Shown here in pieces: positions 1-11,208 of a stretch of DNA of 64,000 bases. This stretch comes from Pseudeuparius sepicola (taxonomy: Eukaryota; Arthropoda; Insecta; Coleoptera; Anthribidae). The DNA lies in assembly GCA_963920635.1 (NCBI GenBank), contig OY987301.1, forward strand, positions 43,127,820 through 43,191,819, read 5' to 3'. Within the stretch, counting starts at the first letter, position 1; the number at the start of each line of letters is the position of its first letter. The notes below the pieces were generated by a model. That model saw only the letters and a list, made by a program, of their open reading frames with translations. It was not told the DNA's origin and made no database searches. The position numbers and the translations under genes were made by a program.

Positions 1-22
1 GAAAGATCACGAGTATAAATAT

Positions 23-58
23 AAATTGGGCTTTTATTTTCTGATAAAAGCCCAATTT
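23..58. repeat. Perfect 15-bp stem hairpin
   Basis: A perfect inverted repeat: AAATTGGGCTTTTAT at 23-37 and its reverse complement at 44-58, with a 6-nt loop. A related GGGCTT-type word recurs just downstream, near 78-95. No protein-coding context. It is most likely the end or core of a small palindromic MITE cut by the window edge. Confidence 0.75.
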
Positions 59-60
59 GT

Positions 61-553
61 ACGAGTGGTTTTGCTAATGGGCAAAATAGGGCTTGAGAAT
101 AAAATTATCTAGAAAAATTTCCGGCACGAGTGGTATTTGTCGAGATTATTTCACGAATACAATTTAATAATTTCTGTATTAATTTGTTTACATTTCCAAA
201 ACGACTCATTTTGAACGAGTTTATTGACAGCTTCGACTGTAGCGTTCGAGTAAACAAACATGACGCTTGGGTACCCAAGGCAAATGCGATTATACCTACA
301 CCCTGTCGGCGTTGGTTTATTTTTTGAATGTGTCACAAATTTAAACGGAGGCGGAGGTCTAAATAGGTAACAAGAATTTAGCAATGTAAAAGTTATATAA
401 ATTCATTGATATAATGCTTAATAATACCCTCGATAATACCCCAACATAATTTATAAGCTGCATAATTTAGAACAGTGTGAAACACGCAAACTTTAAGAAG
501 TAGGTATGTACGTGTTTGTATCCAACAGATTCGCGGTTGCTAAGCAACGAAGT
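61..553. other. Noncoding stretch, nothing recognised
   Basis: AT-rich DNA with two overlapping 65-77 codon reading frames on opposite strands. Neither has recognisable protein features. No RNA gene or element boundary is visible. Confidence 0.5.
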
Positions 554-603
554 GATAATTTGCACAAGTGCAATTACCGGTAATTGCATTAGTGCAAATT
601 ATC
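554..603. repeat. 50-bp imperfect palindrome
   Basis: Centred at 578.5. The core GCAATTACCGGTAATTGC (570-587) is a perfect 18-bp palindrome. The outer ends, GATAATTTGCAC and GTGCAAATTATC, also pair. It lies just 5' of a dispersed repeat that recurs inverted near 12 kb. Confidence 0.7.
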
Positions 604-679
604 GCTAGCAGAGGCATATCATTGGTTGGATTTTTATGGAAGGAGCTACCTTATTGGATGCAAGCAGTATGAGGGAAAT

Positions 680-1118
680 AATCGCTGAAATCCTCTTAGT
701 TTTACGTCCTAGTTATGCTAAACCAATATTGTATTGTGGCAGCTAAAACTCTTAACCCGATAACTTCTTCACATTACCAAATTTAATATAGGACTAGAAG
801 ATATGTTTTCAGTTAAGACATTGATCTTTAAATATCTATTAGCACAAAGAAACATATTCGGAACCAAAAGTTCAACCTAAATGTCAGCTGTCAAATGAAC
901 TAGGTAACTATTTCTTTTTAAATACAACTCGTGGTATGCCTAATAATAGATAATACCTTTCCTTAATTTACCACTCATTATAATCCCAATGCTAATAAAA
1001 TACCACTCCTGCTGCGCAGTCGTGGTATTTTCAGCTTTGGGATTATAATTCGTAAAATTAACGAAAGGTATTATCGATAATAGGCACACCACTTGTTATA
1101 TTACCCCTGAAAATATAT
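680..1118 (+). repeat. Dispersed MITE-like repeat, copy A
   Basis: This stretch matches 11478-12306 in the opposite orientation over most of its length. Shared words include GGTATTATCGATAATAGGC, ACCAAATTTAATATAGGAC and CAGCTGTCAAATGAACT. Copy A carries about 35 bp that copy B lacks: a small hairpin near 998-1033 with AAAATACCAC/GTGGTATTTT arms. It contains no ORF and is probably a nonautonomous DNA element. Confidence 0.65.
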
Positions 1119-1950
1119 CCAGAAGGCTCGTTAATGACAGCTGTCAAATGGACTCCAACTTTTAAGCTTAATATTTTCCAAATGTATTAATATCGAGGTC
1201 CATCGAGAGGTCCATCAACGATATATAGGAATAGATACATTACCAAAGGCAACTTGTTTTGTTTCATGATTTTAAAAAGATGTTATTGTTGGCATATTTC
1301 ATGTTTCCAGTTTTTTTTTGATGCGATTTAAGTTATTTTACATATACAGTCTATCAAAAAACTATTTATTATGCATTACAAAATAGGAAAGACTGAATTT
1401 TATTTATTTATGCCAATGTAACCTCGTCTCCTTCCCCTCAACCCGATAATGTTGAAGCCGAGGTTGAAGCAAAACAAAATTGTGTATGTATCCGCATTGT
1501 TGCTATGTCTCCCTCACGGCTGTATTCAGATTCTAGTCTATTTCTTTTTGAAAAACAAGAAAAATCCATATTTTTTGCAGAAAAAATACATTAGGAATAT
1601 GTCCTTCTGTTTCTATTTAATTTAAAAAAATCAAACATTTTCTGAATAAGGAAAAATATTTTTAAAAACAGTATTTTTTAATTTTTCTGGTTAACTACCT
1701 CAAGTTTTGCAGGTCCAAAATTACATTCTAAACAATTTTTTCAAATAACTTTTTGTGATACCTCTCCATTTAACCTCACTTTTCTTAAGTTAATGATAGT
1801 TTTTTAAAACTGCCGCCATATTAATGATTCCTTGACATATTATGTCAAAATCGATTCTTAGGTTATTGTACACGTAGAAAAGATTCACCACAATATTTTC
1901 CCATTTGTTGCGATCTTTTATCTGAGTGTCGATTCCGAAAATTCACTAAT
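1119..1950. other. AT-rich noncoding stretch
   Basis: No coding or RNA signal recognised. The first 45 bases repeat the CAGCTGTCAAATG word of the adjacent repeat. The rest is AT-rich with homopolymer runs. Confidence 0.5.
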
Positions 1951-2827
1951 ATACAAGGTGTTCCATTAAAAAACATGAGTTTGGTTTGTCCAGCTTTTAC
2001 GGAACACCCTGTTTCAATTTCAACAAGGCCATGAAAAAGCCCACCAAAAATCCTAAAACTTTTATGCCTACAATATTCTTTAACTCGAAAAGTAAAGAAG
2101 TTGAGGCGGTGAAATGTTATGTGGATCACCTTGTACTTATGGAAGAATTCCAGACAATGAAAGGTGGTGGCAACGCCGCACTTCGAGGTGCGGGGAGTAG
2201 CGCGCACTCGAGCGAATCGGATCGGAGGATCGGTTTTATTATCCGTCAGACAGAAGTCAGAACGGCAGAAGCCAAAACTGCTGAAGAAAAAATCTTGTGG
2301 TGGTGTGACGCCGCGGACGATGAGCTCCAGGTTTGGTAACAAGTTTTCCCTCGGACGCAGGGCAACTGAGACTAGAGAGACCCTTTTTCCCTCAGTGCAC
2401 GGTGGACGCAGCGGAAAGTCGAAAGTCGAGTGCCGCGCTTACCTTGACAATGGGGTTGCTTATTGTTTATTCGTTTCGGTATTGCCCAAGTTGGACACTT
2501 GGCGTGCTGGTAATGGCTAGATTAGGTGTAAGGTTAATTTATGTTATAAATAAGTTAATAATCAATTACCTAAGTGGATTTCGCCACCTACCGAGTGCTC
2601 CGCACCGGCGAGTTGCACCGGGTCATTGAGTAAAAGAATATATTATGCGCACATCAAAAGGAACAAATACATACAAATCTAGTGTGTACATTATTTAAAC
2701 ATATTGTAACTTTCCTGAAGAAGGAATAAACAATTCCGAAAGCTTGGCAATTAACAAATAGTTTTCTTTAACTTGACTTGACAACTTGACTGCAAACCCA
2801 CTAAAAGTTTCATCTTTTATCATCTTA
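1951..2827. other. Unclassified, probably repetitive; GC-rich middle
   Basis: A small inverted pair (ACAAGGTGTTCC near 1953 and GGAACACCCTGT at 2001-2012) resembles mariner-type MITE ends. The GC-rich block 2160-2630 is open in several frames on both strands (118, 117, 98 and 159 codons). Overlapping frames of this kind in GC-rich DNA are not evidence of a gene, and none resembles a known family. Confidence 0.35.
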
Positions 2828-3088
2828 ATACATTCAGTCATGAGATTTCCTCGTTGCTTTGGTTGCCACCAGCTCCAAAAATCTCACTAAAATCGCGTTA
2901 TAACCTTCAACTTCTCTCAGGCCCAATTCCCAGGGCTTATAATAATATATTATAACGCGATTTTAGTGCGATTTTTGGAGCTGATAGAATATTCTTGATC
3001 ACTATCTGACAAGTTTATTTGTGATTTGTGAAGGCTAAACAATAAAAGGTGGCAACCAAAGCAACTAGAAAATCTCATGACTGAATAT
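2828..3088. repeat. Inverted-repeat MITE
   Basis: The left arm at 2828-2908 (CATTCAGTCATGAGATTT then GGTTGCCACC) pairs with a right arm that ends at about 3088 (AAATCTCATGACTGAATA). The inner arms share CTAAAATCGCGTTATA. The right arm holds about 66 extra bases (2983-3047) that split the pairing. There is no ORF. Superfamily unknown. Confidence 0.7.
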
Positions 3089-3213
3089 ATAATATGAATA
3101 TGAAAATATAATATATTCAAATGGAAGCCTGGAAACTTCTCTAGAGTATTCCTGGCCAATGACAGATACGCAAATCTAAGTTATAGCAAATTTCTAGAAA
3201 TTGATGGAAGCTC

Positions 3214-3355
3214 TACAGAGAAAACAATGGAAACTAAAAGAAAATGGGGCCCTGGGGGCCTCGGACCAACAAAGATGCGACGGAAAATGCCTCTAAATTA
3301 ATCACAAAAATTATAAAACTGTAAGTAGAATACCCAAATTTAAAATGTATCTGCT
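3214..3355 (-). repeat. Candidate 3' LTR fragment (direct repeat)
   Basis: Closely matches 7145-7285 in the same orientation. Shared words include GAAACTAAAAGAAAATGGGG, CAACAAAGATGCGACGGAAA and AAATTATAAAACTGTAAGTA. It lies about 60 bp beyond the last recognisable integrase codon, as expected for a 3' LTR of a minus-strand element. Confidence 0.6.
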
Positions 3356-3416
3356 AAATCTTTAAGTAGGTTCGAAAACAATGCAGACATGTTCATTGAA
3401 AGCTGATATAACAACT

Positions 3417-4045
3417 TTAGAGGCATTTTTCGTTACACTGCCTCCCTCTAACATTTGTTCGCTTGGGACTGTATAACCACACTTTGTCACCCACATTAAA
3501 TTCTACACTGATTGCTTTCAGACCGTAGCGGATCTTCATCTTGTGACTTTCTTGATGTAACTTCTGGCGAACATCTTCATGAACCAACTGGAGACGTTCT
3601 CTCAGGTGATCAGTAGATTCTGGATTTTCTGGTCGGCCGGTTATGATGTCGATAGGGAGCCTTAGATTGTCTCTGAAAATAATCTTAGCTGGAGATTTTC
3701 CTGTCGCTTCATGCACAGCGAAACGGTAGGACAATAGAAAGGGTGGTATGCATGCAATTACTTTGTCCTTGATTCACTAGGGGTGTTGTTCTTGTCTTGG
3801 AAATCCCTATCAGGCGGCAGATATTTTGAAAAATCTCCGACTCAAAATTGCGGCCTTCATCAGCTCTTGGGACACCAAAACGACATATCCAATTTTGGAA
3901 CAGGACCTCTGCGACTGTGGTCGCCTCTTGGTTGGGGATTAGATAAAATTTTGGCCATTTGCTGAAGTAATCCATGACAACTAACACATAACGGTTGCCA
4001 GATTCGCTGGTTGGGAACGTTCCTGCTATGTCGATGGCGATCCTT
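3417..4045 (-). pseudogene. pol: Gypsy integrase core and C-terminal domain, broken
   Basis: Two minus-strand frames carry the integrase. The frame at 3709-3987 holds the first catalytic Asp in VVMDYFSKWPK and the second in ADEGRNFES. The region where the catalytic Glu should lie (after NQGQSN) is corrupted. The frame then shifts to 3417-3734, which holds the tail of the core (AVHEATGKSPAKIIF) and a C-terminal segment with VGDKVWLYSPKR, typical of gypsy integrases. In live elements this enzyme inserts the cDNA into the genome. Here the frameshift and the lost Glu make it non-functional. Confident as a family match, less so about exact borders. Confidence 0.85.
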
Positions 4046-5065
4046 TCAAAAAGAGCTCCGCGCGACCAGGTATTGCATCATTTTACCCCAGTTCCTAGTT
4101 TTTGGACCTTTCGCCGAAGTACATTCTTCACATCGGCGGCACCAATCTTCGACATCTTCCCGAGAGTTTACCCAGTAAAACCTCTCTCTAACTTTATTCG
4201 AGATCTTACTAATGCCAAAGTGTGCACCTCCAACGCCTTCGTGCGCTGCTTTCAGCACCTCCGACACTTTCTTCTTGGGAAGACCTATCAGATATAGCTT
4301 TTCTTTTCCATCTGGACTTTCCCAAACTCTCTTTAGTACACCATCTTTAATTAATGAGTCCCATTGCGCCCAGTACGCCATTAACTCTGGTGATTTGTCC
4401 GAAACAACTTTCCATTCAGGTTTGGGTATATGTCTCACTTTTAGGTCATATATTATACCAAATATGGGATCTTTGCTTTGCTCTCTGGCAATGATTTTCG
4501 AATCCCAATTTTCAGGTCCGCGGACAGTAGTTCGTTTACATAAAATTAAATCCGTGTTTTCTCTTAATTCCTGTCGACTACAACAGTGATGACGACAGTC
4601 TTCATTACAGGGTCTTCTTGACAATGCATCAGCATTCTTATGGTTGTCCCCTTTGCAGTGTTCCACTTTGAAGTCATATTCCTGCAGCCTTTGCAGCCAT
4701 CTTGCTACTTGTCCTTCTGGATTCTTGAACTGGAATAGCCATTTTAGTGATGCGCGATCTGTTCTTAATATGAAAGGTTGGCCATATAAATATTTGTGTA
4801 AATGTTCAACGGCCTTGACCACTGTTAGTAGTTCCCTTCTTGTCACGCAGTAGTTTCTCTCTGACTTTGGCAGAGTTTTACTGAAGAAGGCAATCCATTT
4901 TTCTTGCCCTTCATGCTCCTGGGACAGCACTGCTCCAACACCAAAGTTGCTCTCATCTGTATCCACGATGAATCTCTTTCCAGGAACGGGAAACGTTAAA
5001 ATCGGTGAAGAACATATAGCTTTCTTCAAGGTCTGAAATGCTTCTTCACAATTTGTGGTCCACAT
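4046..5065 (-). pseudogene. pol: Gypsy RNase H plus integrase zinc-binding domain
   Basis: A 339-codon open frame on the minus strand. The first ~150 residues are RNase H: the four acidic positions appear kept, in VDTDESN, RRELL, RTDRAS and NADALS. RNase H removes the RNA strand during reverse transcription. After a linker comes the integrase HHCC zinc-binding module (AHEGVGGAH, then CRRCEEC). The frame is the longest intact piece of this element. It should continue into the integrase core at 3709-4045 but shifts frame there. Upstream, the RT frame ends at about 5091, again out of frame. Confidence 0.85.
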
Positions 5066-5090
5066 ATAATCGATCCCATCCTCTGTGAGC

Positions 5091-5886
5091 TTATGCAGCG
5101 GCCTGGCTATGTGTGCAAAGGCCCAGGAAGCTCCTTAGTTCATGTTTATCTTTTGGTCGCGGCCATTTTTCAATTGACACTATATTTTCTGGGTCTGTTT
5201 GAACTCCTTGCTCTGAAATTATATGCCCCAAATATATAACTTCCTTCTTGAAGAGACAGCATTTCTTTGAGCTTAGTTTTAGGTTAGCTTCTCGTAACTT
5301 CTGGAATACCTCTCGGACATTCTTCAAGTGATCTTCGAATGTTCTTCCCAAAATAATGACATCCAAATATACTAGACAGGTTTTCCATGTCATACCTCTT
5401 AGCACAGACTCCATGAGCCTCTCAAAGATTGATACTGCATTACAGAGGCCAAATGGCATAACGTTAAATTGCCATAAACCTGTACCAGTAGAAAATACAG
5501 TTTTCTCTTTATCTTGAATGTGCATTTCAACTTGCCAGTACCCACTCTTCAAGTCCAACGTGGAAAACCATTTTGAACCAGATAGAGTGTCTAAAGTGTC
5601 ATATATTCTGGGTAGAGGGTAGCTGTCCTTGGTGTCATCATTTAACAGTCGATAGTCTACGCAAAACGTCACAGAACCATCCTTCTTCTTGGACAACTGG
5701 AGATGTCCATGGGCTCTGTTCAATGACTCTCTGTTGTCCCATTTCCTTCAGCATACCTAAAATCTCTTCTTGCTTAGCAAGAGGTATCCTTCGAGGAGCC
5801 TGTTTGATCGGAGGGCTATTACCAGTGTTTATCCTGTGCTGTACTAAACCTGTCCTTACAAAATCACATTCAGACGTAGCAAACAC
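5091..5886 (-). pseudogene. pol: Gypsy reverse transcriptase with mutated active site
   Basis: Two overlapping minus-strand frames form the RT. The first (5638-5886) has the pre-RT segment with QAPRRIPLAK and SPWTSPVV. The second (5091-5723) has KKKDGSVTFCVDYR, STLDLKSGYW, MPFGLCNA and SKKCCLF. The catalytic box, YLDD in this family, reads YLDV (residues 119-122 of the second frame, mutated codon at 5358-5360). Loss of this Asp should abolish polymerisation, and there is also a frameshift between the two frames near 5690-5720. The enzyme would normally copy the element RNA to cDNA inside particles. Confidence 0.88.
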
Positions 5887-5887
5887 A

Positions 5888-6579
5888 TCACGATTTCAGT
5901 TCTCGCAGTTGGTACTGCTGCTCCATTGTTAAGTAAGCAGCGGCTTCTTTGACCATCTTCTTCAGACTCTCTGGTCGGGGCTGTGAAAGCTGTTGTGGTG
6001 CAACCTGATTTCTCATAATTGCCTGAACTTCATGGCATAACCCAATCTTTTCGCCTTTGCTCAAATTTTGGTCATAGTTCTTCAGGTTAGCAATCCGCAC
6101 AAATTTTACAAGCCCTCCTTTGGTGGTCAGCGTCTTTGCAGGGAATATACCTCTTTTATACAGCTCGCATTCTTCTTCGGGTTCCACAATAATTGTTTCG
6201 CCATTCTGTCCATCATATGTGGCCTTGATAATCTTTTCTGAATTAGCCGGAACCGTGGTATCTTCATAAGTGCTCACAGTTCGGGTAGTGTTGCCAGCCA
6301 TGTCCTTTGTCCTCAAAATCCTCTCGTGAACTTCTATCTTGAACCGCTGTTCACGCATGACATCCAGTCCTAATATGACATCGTCGGTTATTTCAGCACA
6401 AGGACTCTGTGCTTGAAATTATTAGAAATTTCTTCACCATGTGCCAATTCGACGATGTAGTTTGGTGGTGGTGCAATCCTGCAGTGGGCTATGATGTTCG
6501 GCCTCACGATGGTATGACTAGAACCAGTGTCCACCACAATGTCACATTCCCGGCCGCAGATCTTTCCTGGTACTACCAA
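5888..6579 (-). pseudogene. pol: Gypsy aspartic protease and linker
   Basis: The frame at 6388-6579 contains the retroviral-type protease signature IVVDTGSSHTIV near residues 14-25. The next frame (5888-6358) continues the domain after a shift: the bases just upstream encode a DVILGLDV-like segment, then MREQRFKIEVHE. A linker of about 100 residues leads towards RT. The protease would cut the Gag-Pol polyprotein. The shift between the two frames breaks it. Confidence 0.8.
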
Positions 6580-6599
6580 GCTGTCTCCTGAATTCGGCA

Positions 6600-7136
6600 G
6601 CCGGTTAATTTGTATTCTAATAGGTGGGGCTTGGAAGCACCCAGCCAGCTTTCGCCCCTCAAAGCTGGCTACTCGAAGTTTTCCTGCTTCTCGCCATCAA
6701 CAGGATTGGTGCACTGACGTTTTAAATGCCCCTCAACCCTTTGCCCTTTGGATATCCCGTGCCATTTGTTCTACGTTGGCTGTACTAGTAGTGCCTCTGT
6801 TTTGTGGTCGCACCTGTCTTAACCTCACTTGTCTACGTGCTGCCTGCGTGGCGGCTTGAAATTCCAAAGCATGCGATGTTTTTGAGGCGGGCTAGCTGAA
6901 GGTCTTGGCTAGTCTCACTGTCACGCACGCCATCTATGAAGCCGCTTACCGAAATTTGTTCCCGAAATTCGACCGGGGCCGATGGATAGGCCAGATTTAC
7001 CAGACAGGCAATGTCGGCTTCAAATTGTTGCAGGGTCTAATCAGTACGTTGTCGTCTACCTTTTAGTTGTGCCTGGTATACCTGCTGCAGATGGGCTTCT
7101 CCATAACGCATTTCGAGGGCTTTAACCGGGTCATTA
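6600..7136 (-). pseudogene. gag: Gag capsid tail and degenerate zinc knuckle
   Basis: The reverse complement of ~6883-7136 reads as a gypsy capsid C-terminal region: DPVKALEMRYGE, then QQVYQAQLKGRRQR, then ADIACLVNLAYP and FREQISVSGFIDGVRD. A stop codon interrupts it after QRTD. Further downstream, near 6690-6740, GHLKRQC looks like the second half of a CCHC knuckle whose first cysteines are gone. The N-terminal half of gag is absent, so the element was truncated as well as mutated. Confidence 0.75.
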
Positions 7137-7144
7137 TAGTGCGA

Positions 7145-7285
7145 TACAGAGAAAACATTGGAAACTAAAAGAAAATGGGGCCTTGAGGGCCTCAGGCCAA
7201 CAAAGATGCGACGGAAAATGCCTCTAAATAAATCATAAAAATTATAAAACTGTAAGTAGAATCCCAAACATAAAATTTATCTGCT
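7145..7285 (-). repeat. Candidate 5' LTR fragment (direct repeat)
   Basis: Partner of 3214-3355 in the same orientation, with a few substitutions and small indels. For a minus-strand element this is the upstream copy. It abuts the truncated gag directly, so the primer-binding-site region and the gag start have been deleted. Confidence 0.6.
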
Positions 7286-7537
7286 GCAACAGCTCCTAGG
7301 CCCCTGGCCTGAAGCCGAGAATCCAGGTGAGATCTCTATTAGTAGAACTAGTCATTCTTAATATTTTTCTTCTGTATTATACTTTAATTTAACGCCCTCT
7401 AGTATAATAAATTGTTTTAAACAACAAAAATCAAAAAATAATTGCATAGTCGAATACCGATGCAGAAATAGTCAAAAGTGAAAAACGAACAAAAATAATA
7501 TGTAGAATTTTATGCAGTTTTATGGAATAGTGAGTTA

Positions 7538-8117
7538 TACAGGGTGTTTCGCAAATACTTGGCAAACCAATCTGCTCGTCAAGGCAATAAAAATGATATA
7601 AAACATTGTTTCATTATCTTTTTCCGTTTTTACTACAAATTTTATACTAAATTTATCTTGAATTTTTGGATCTCATGATAAAGATAGATGATCAATGCAA
7701 TACTAAAATATTTGTTTTAACCTAGGTTTTAACCAAGAGAATAGACATAATAAAATCCCAAAATGTTTAGGAGCTTTTAAGTTTGTCCTGAAGTACTTTA
7801 TTTTCGAGCTTATTTTATTTCGAGAATATCGAATATCCTCGCGAATATCAGTAAAATCTGAAAAGCTCTTAAATATTTTGGAAGTTATCGCATTAATCGT
7901 CTATCTTTATCATGATCATGAGATCCACAAATTCAAGTCAATTAATTTTACTTAGTATAAAATTTGAAAAAGGAATACACCTACCATATACCTAACTTTG
8001 GTTTGCCATGTATTTTCGAAATGTATAAACTCACTACAACTTTTATTTAAAAAAAATTTATCACCAAAAATTAAAAAGTTATGGGCCTCGTGGACCATTT
8101 AGCGTGGACACCCTGTA
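7538..8117. mobile_element. Palindromic mariner-like MITE
   Basis: A 580-bp element bounded by TACAGGGTGT and ACACCCTGTA, consistent with a TA target site. The arms (about 7550-7730 and 7870-8035) are imperfect reverse complements sharing TGGCAAACCAA, AAATTTTATACTAA, GGATCTCATGAT and AAAGATAGA. No ORF. Similar termini occur throughout the window, suggesting one or more IS630/Tc1/mariner families drive these. Confidence 0.75.
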
Positions 8118-9178
8118 TAATGTTTTTTTAAAGGGCAGATACAAATTTAATACATTTATGAATTTATCGTCAAATTTGTGGTACAGGTTGCCGACATCCC
8201 GCATCTACGTCATTGGGGTTAAGAGCGGACCTCAGTGTCGTAGGTAGGTAAGATATAGATATAGAAATTTGTTTCGAAGAAAGCCTAAAACTCAGCCAAA
8301 AATTTGCAACAGCTTTTTTGAAAGAGGCATTTAAAAACTCAAGCATTTGTTCCAAGATTTGTTCAGTAACTTGTTGGAGGCGAATTTTTTTTAGGAATAT
8401 GAAGTACAATATAGGTAGGTACCTATTTAAAATTAAGCATATGGCATCCCAAAATTTCTGGATTTACCGCCCTCCTCCTGCCTTGAATATCCATATGGTT
8501 GAGTAAGAGTAGCAAATGCTAAACTTCGCCATTTGGTTCTTTCTATAATATTGTGGTTTTAAGACCTAGAGAAACAACAAAAAAATATCTCCCCCTCTAG
8601 CTATGCCCATGGATAGGACATAAGTATTTACACGAAAAAATCATGGCGGAAGAATACCCCGTTGCAATACATTTCCCATCAAGGAACACCTTGTATTGGT
8701 AGGTATTACAATAAGTACTTGCTTACACTTTACATCAATCAGCGGTAAGTATTACACACTTTATGTCGGCGTCAACGTATGCGGTGATTTTTTCCATGCA
8801 GATTAACCGTTGTGACATTGAAACGAATTTAAACTATCAATCTGTTCTGGCGACCGCGCACAATAGCAATAAATCAAGTGGTTTGACGTTGTAGGTCACA
8901 GGTTGCTCCGTCTTTAATTTTCTTCCTTTAAATCAAAGATAATTCAAGGCTATACAAACCGTCGGCCGATTTTTGAGTTTTAGGAAAACCTGCTCCATAC
9001 CTACCTCCTGCCTCAGAAAACACTTTGTACCGAGTTTTGTACTGAATCAAAGCACCAAAGTAAAAAATAAGAAAATAAAGTATGTCCCACGCAATATAGG
9101 TACCTACTGTTTAGCGGAATTTTTTTTAATATATATATTTTTTTTAATGAGCTTAAGAGCTCCTGATAATGGTTCACG
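8118..9178. other. Noncoding stretch
   Basis: No gene, RNA or element end recognised. Contains scattered TAGGTACCTA-type words (8412-8423, 9097-9107). AT-rich just before the old Dong-like copy begins. Confidence 0.5.
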
Positions 9179-9735
9179 ATTCGACGTGTTAGCCATAAGG
9201 TATTCGCACCCCCTCTGCGCAGAACATTTTTTCAGATCCAGTCATCCCAGTCATCTCGGGTACCCAAAGGATCTGGCTCGAACGGAACCCTTGCCTAGTT
9301 ATCGGGACCTCTAATCTGACACGCGAAAACCTCAGTCTAAGCGCCAGTAATGAACTGTAGGTGACGTTGTCAGATGTTCTAGCACTCCCCATTGTCCATG
9401 AATTTTCGGACGATTAGGGCTGTCGTAAGTACCTAGTACTTCTTTATGCATGGACCTGTAAAGATTTTCACCCAGCTCATTTTCGTTTTATTTTTATGTA
9501 GTCGTACCTATTAGGTATTCCCTGTACTTCGCGATATTCTCTGCATGTTCACACATATAATATGTTGTTGTTTGGGATGGTCCCAACAATCGGAGTTGTT
9601 TTCCTAGAAATTGTAATAATAGTTCTATTATAAGATCCGGTCTATTATGGGCAACTCGTTGATCTATCAGAACCAGAACTGCACTGTCCCATGCATCTTG
9701 TAGTTGCAGTTTTCATGAAGAGGTGTAACGAAAAT
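9179..9735 (-). mobile_element. Old Dong/R4-like element, 3' part
   Basis: The plus strand here matches the reverse complement of the 3' UTR and C-terminal coding end of the young Dong-type copies at 20-43 kb. Matching words include AAAGGATCTGGCTCG, ACTCCCCAT, GCATGGACCTGTAAAG, TTCGCGAT and ATGGGCAACTCGTTGATCT. It is clearly diverged, carries ~48 extra bases near 9303-9350, and its 3' end abuts AT-rich sequence rather than a clean TAA array. The rest of the same copy resumes at 12405. Confidence 0.8.
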
Positions 9736-10396
9736 TCTGTCTATTTTTCTTTACGACGTTTTAAGTCAAAAGCAATAGATGGGATTGTCTTTGTTTAAAT
9801 GCAGAATACAATTCACTATTCGATTAGCGCTACGTTACTACTTAGTACCTACATAATGATTTGACAGTTCATTCCATATATTCCTTATCTATGGTTCATT
9901 CTGTCGGCAGAATTTGTTAATTTCGATACTTTTGATTTTTTTCTTTATGCATTTCGATGGTAAAACGTTCCACGATATTCTAGAAGCCGGAAATTCGTTC
10001 ACATGAGGTTACGTCCTGAATTTTCTATTCGAAGTTTTCCGCCGGAAAATCTCTTTTCGGGGCTTAATTCTCGTCTTTTAAGGCAGCTTAAGTGATAATC
10101 GACACTGGTCGAATTTTTCGTAGTGATCTCATTCGAAATCTGTTCACCTTGTTCTGTGGACTTTATATTGCAGGTCGTGACCATAATTTAGTTAAATTGT
10201 TTATGTTTAAATTTTGTTAAACCTTTTTGTTTCAGCAAAGATAAGAAACTTGTTTTGTTTTAGGTTCAACTATTTATTTGATAAGTTGTCGTGGTTGCAT
10301 AAAATAGAGAACTGAAAAGATTTCACCATCAACTTCTTAACTAGCGTTTGAATAACCTGGTATGAAGAAACTCTCCGGTTAACCACTAAGAAGACT

Positions 10397-10563
10397 CGTC
10401 AAAAACTTCTCACAGGATCCTCTTCATATAGAACGAGCTCCCGCCTTTTCTTTCCTCGTGCTGATGTCTGGACTCTGGACACACCGCGGCAAAAACTCCT
10501 CACGGCATTTTCTTCATGCCGGACGGACGAGTTCAGACTTTTTTTACTCGTGCTGATGTCTTG
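10397..10563 (+). repeat. Imperfect tandem pair, ~90-bp period
   Basis: Two related segments (about 10397-10470 and 10487-10563) share AAAAACT(T/C)CTCAC, TCTTCAT and CTCGTGCTGATGTCT in the same order. Function unknown. Confidence 0.5.
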
Positions 10564-11170
10564 TCACCCCGACATCTCTTCTCATTTTTTTTCTCTTCAA
10601 AACCAACAGTCTATCCACCCGTCATCACAACATCACGAGTGATTACATGTGTGCACATCAATTCGCACAGAATTACCTCGATACCTGATAGTTAAAGTTG
10701 TCTGAGTGTGGTGTTGATTCTCCGAAGAAGTTTCCTTTTACCTAGCCTACGAGGCTTATATTTTTGTGTGTTTCGATTTGAGATCAAATAGGAAAGCGGC
10801 TAATTTGTCTTTATTACTTAATGTTACCTTCTCTCTTGTCATGTAGTTGAATTCAGTTCATTTAGTTTAACTTATTAAGTCAGGTTAAGTCAAGATAATT
10901 GATCCTTTTTGAGTATTAATTTTTAACTTTAATTTCATAATCGATATATTACCTTACCACTTTCATTAACATATCATTATGTCAAGGTTACATCTTGTTA
11001 TCAATCGTTAAGGTCCTATCGTTAAGTTTACAAAAATCTGTACAGATTCATCTATTTTTAAAGATCTTTTACTTTTAAGATATATTACTATACAACAATT
11101 GTAAAAGCGTCGACTTTTCTACTGCAATAGGTACCTACTTAACAGAGACTGTTTTGCGTAATTTCCTTTG

Positions 11171-11208
11171 CATGTGAGCACCGAAGTACCTACTTCGGTG
11201 CTCACATG
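11171..11208. repeat. Perfect 18-bp stem, 2-nt loop hairpin
   Basis: CATGTGAGCACCGAAGTA at 11171-11188, spacer CC, then the exact reverse complement at 11191-11208. CCTTTG on the left and CAAAGG on the right extend the pairing after a short interruption. No arms of a larger element were found around it. Confidence 0.85.

Larger units (their letters stand above)
3214..7285 (-). mobile_element. Ty3/gypsy-type LTR retrotransposon remnant
   Basis: On the minus strand the order is gag capsid tail, protease, RT, RNase H, integrase, which is the Ty3/gypsy order. Direct repeats of about 142 bp lie at 3214-3355 and 7145-7285 and may be LTR fragments. The gag N-terminus is missing: recognisable gag starts within 10 bases of the upstream repeat. 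The coding region is split by frameshifts and stops, and the RT active site is altered, so this is a dead copy. Related autonomous elements encode a virus-like particle and a cDNA integration machinery. LTR status is inferred only from the paired repeats; no clean TG...CA ends or target duplication were confirmed. Confidence 0.85.

Noticed and set aside
1863..2630. 159- and 118-codon ORFs in the GC-rich block
   Set aside because: Overlapping open frames on both strands, no recognisable domain, and flanked by MITE-like ends.
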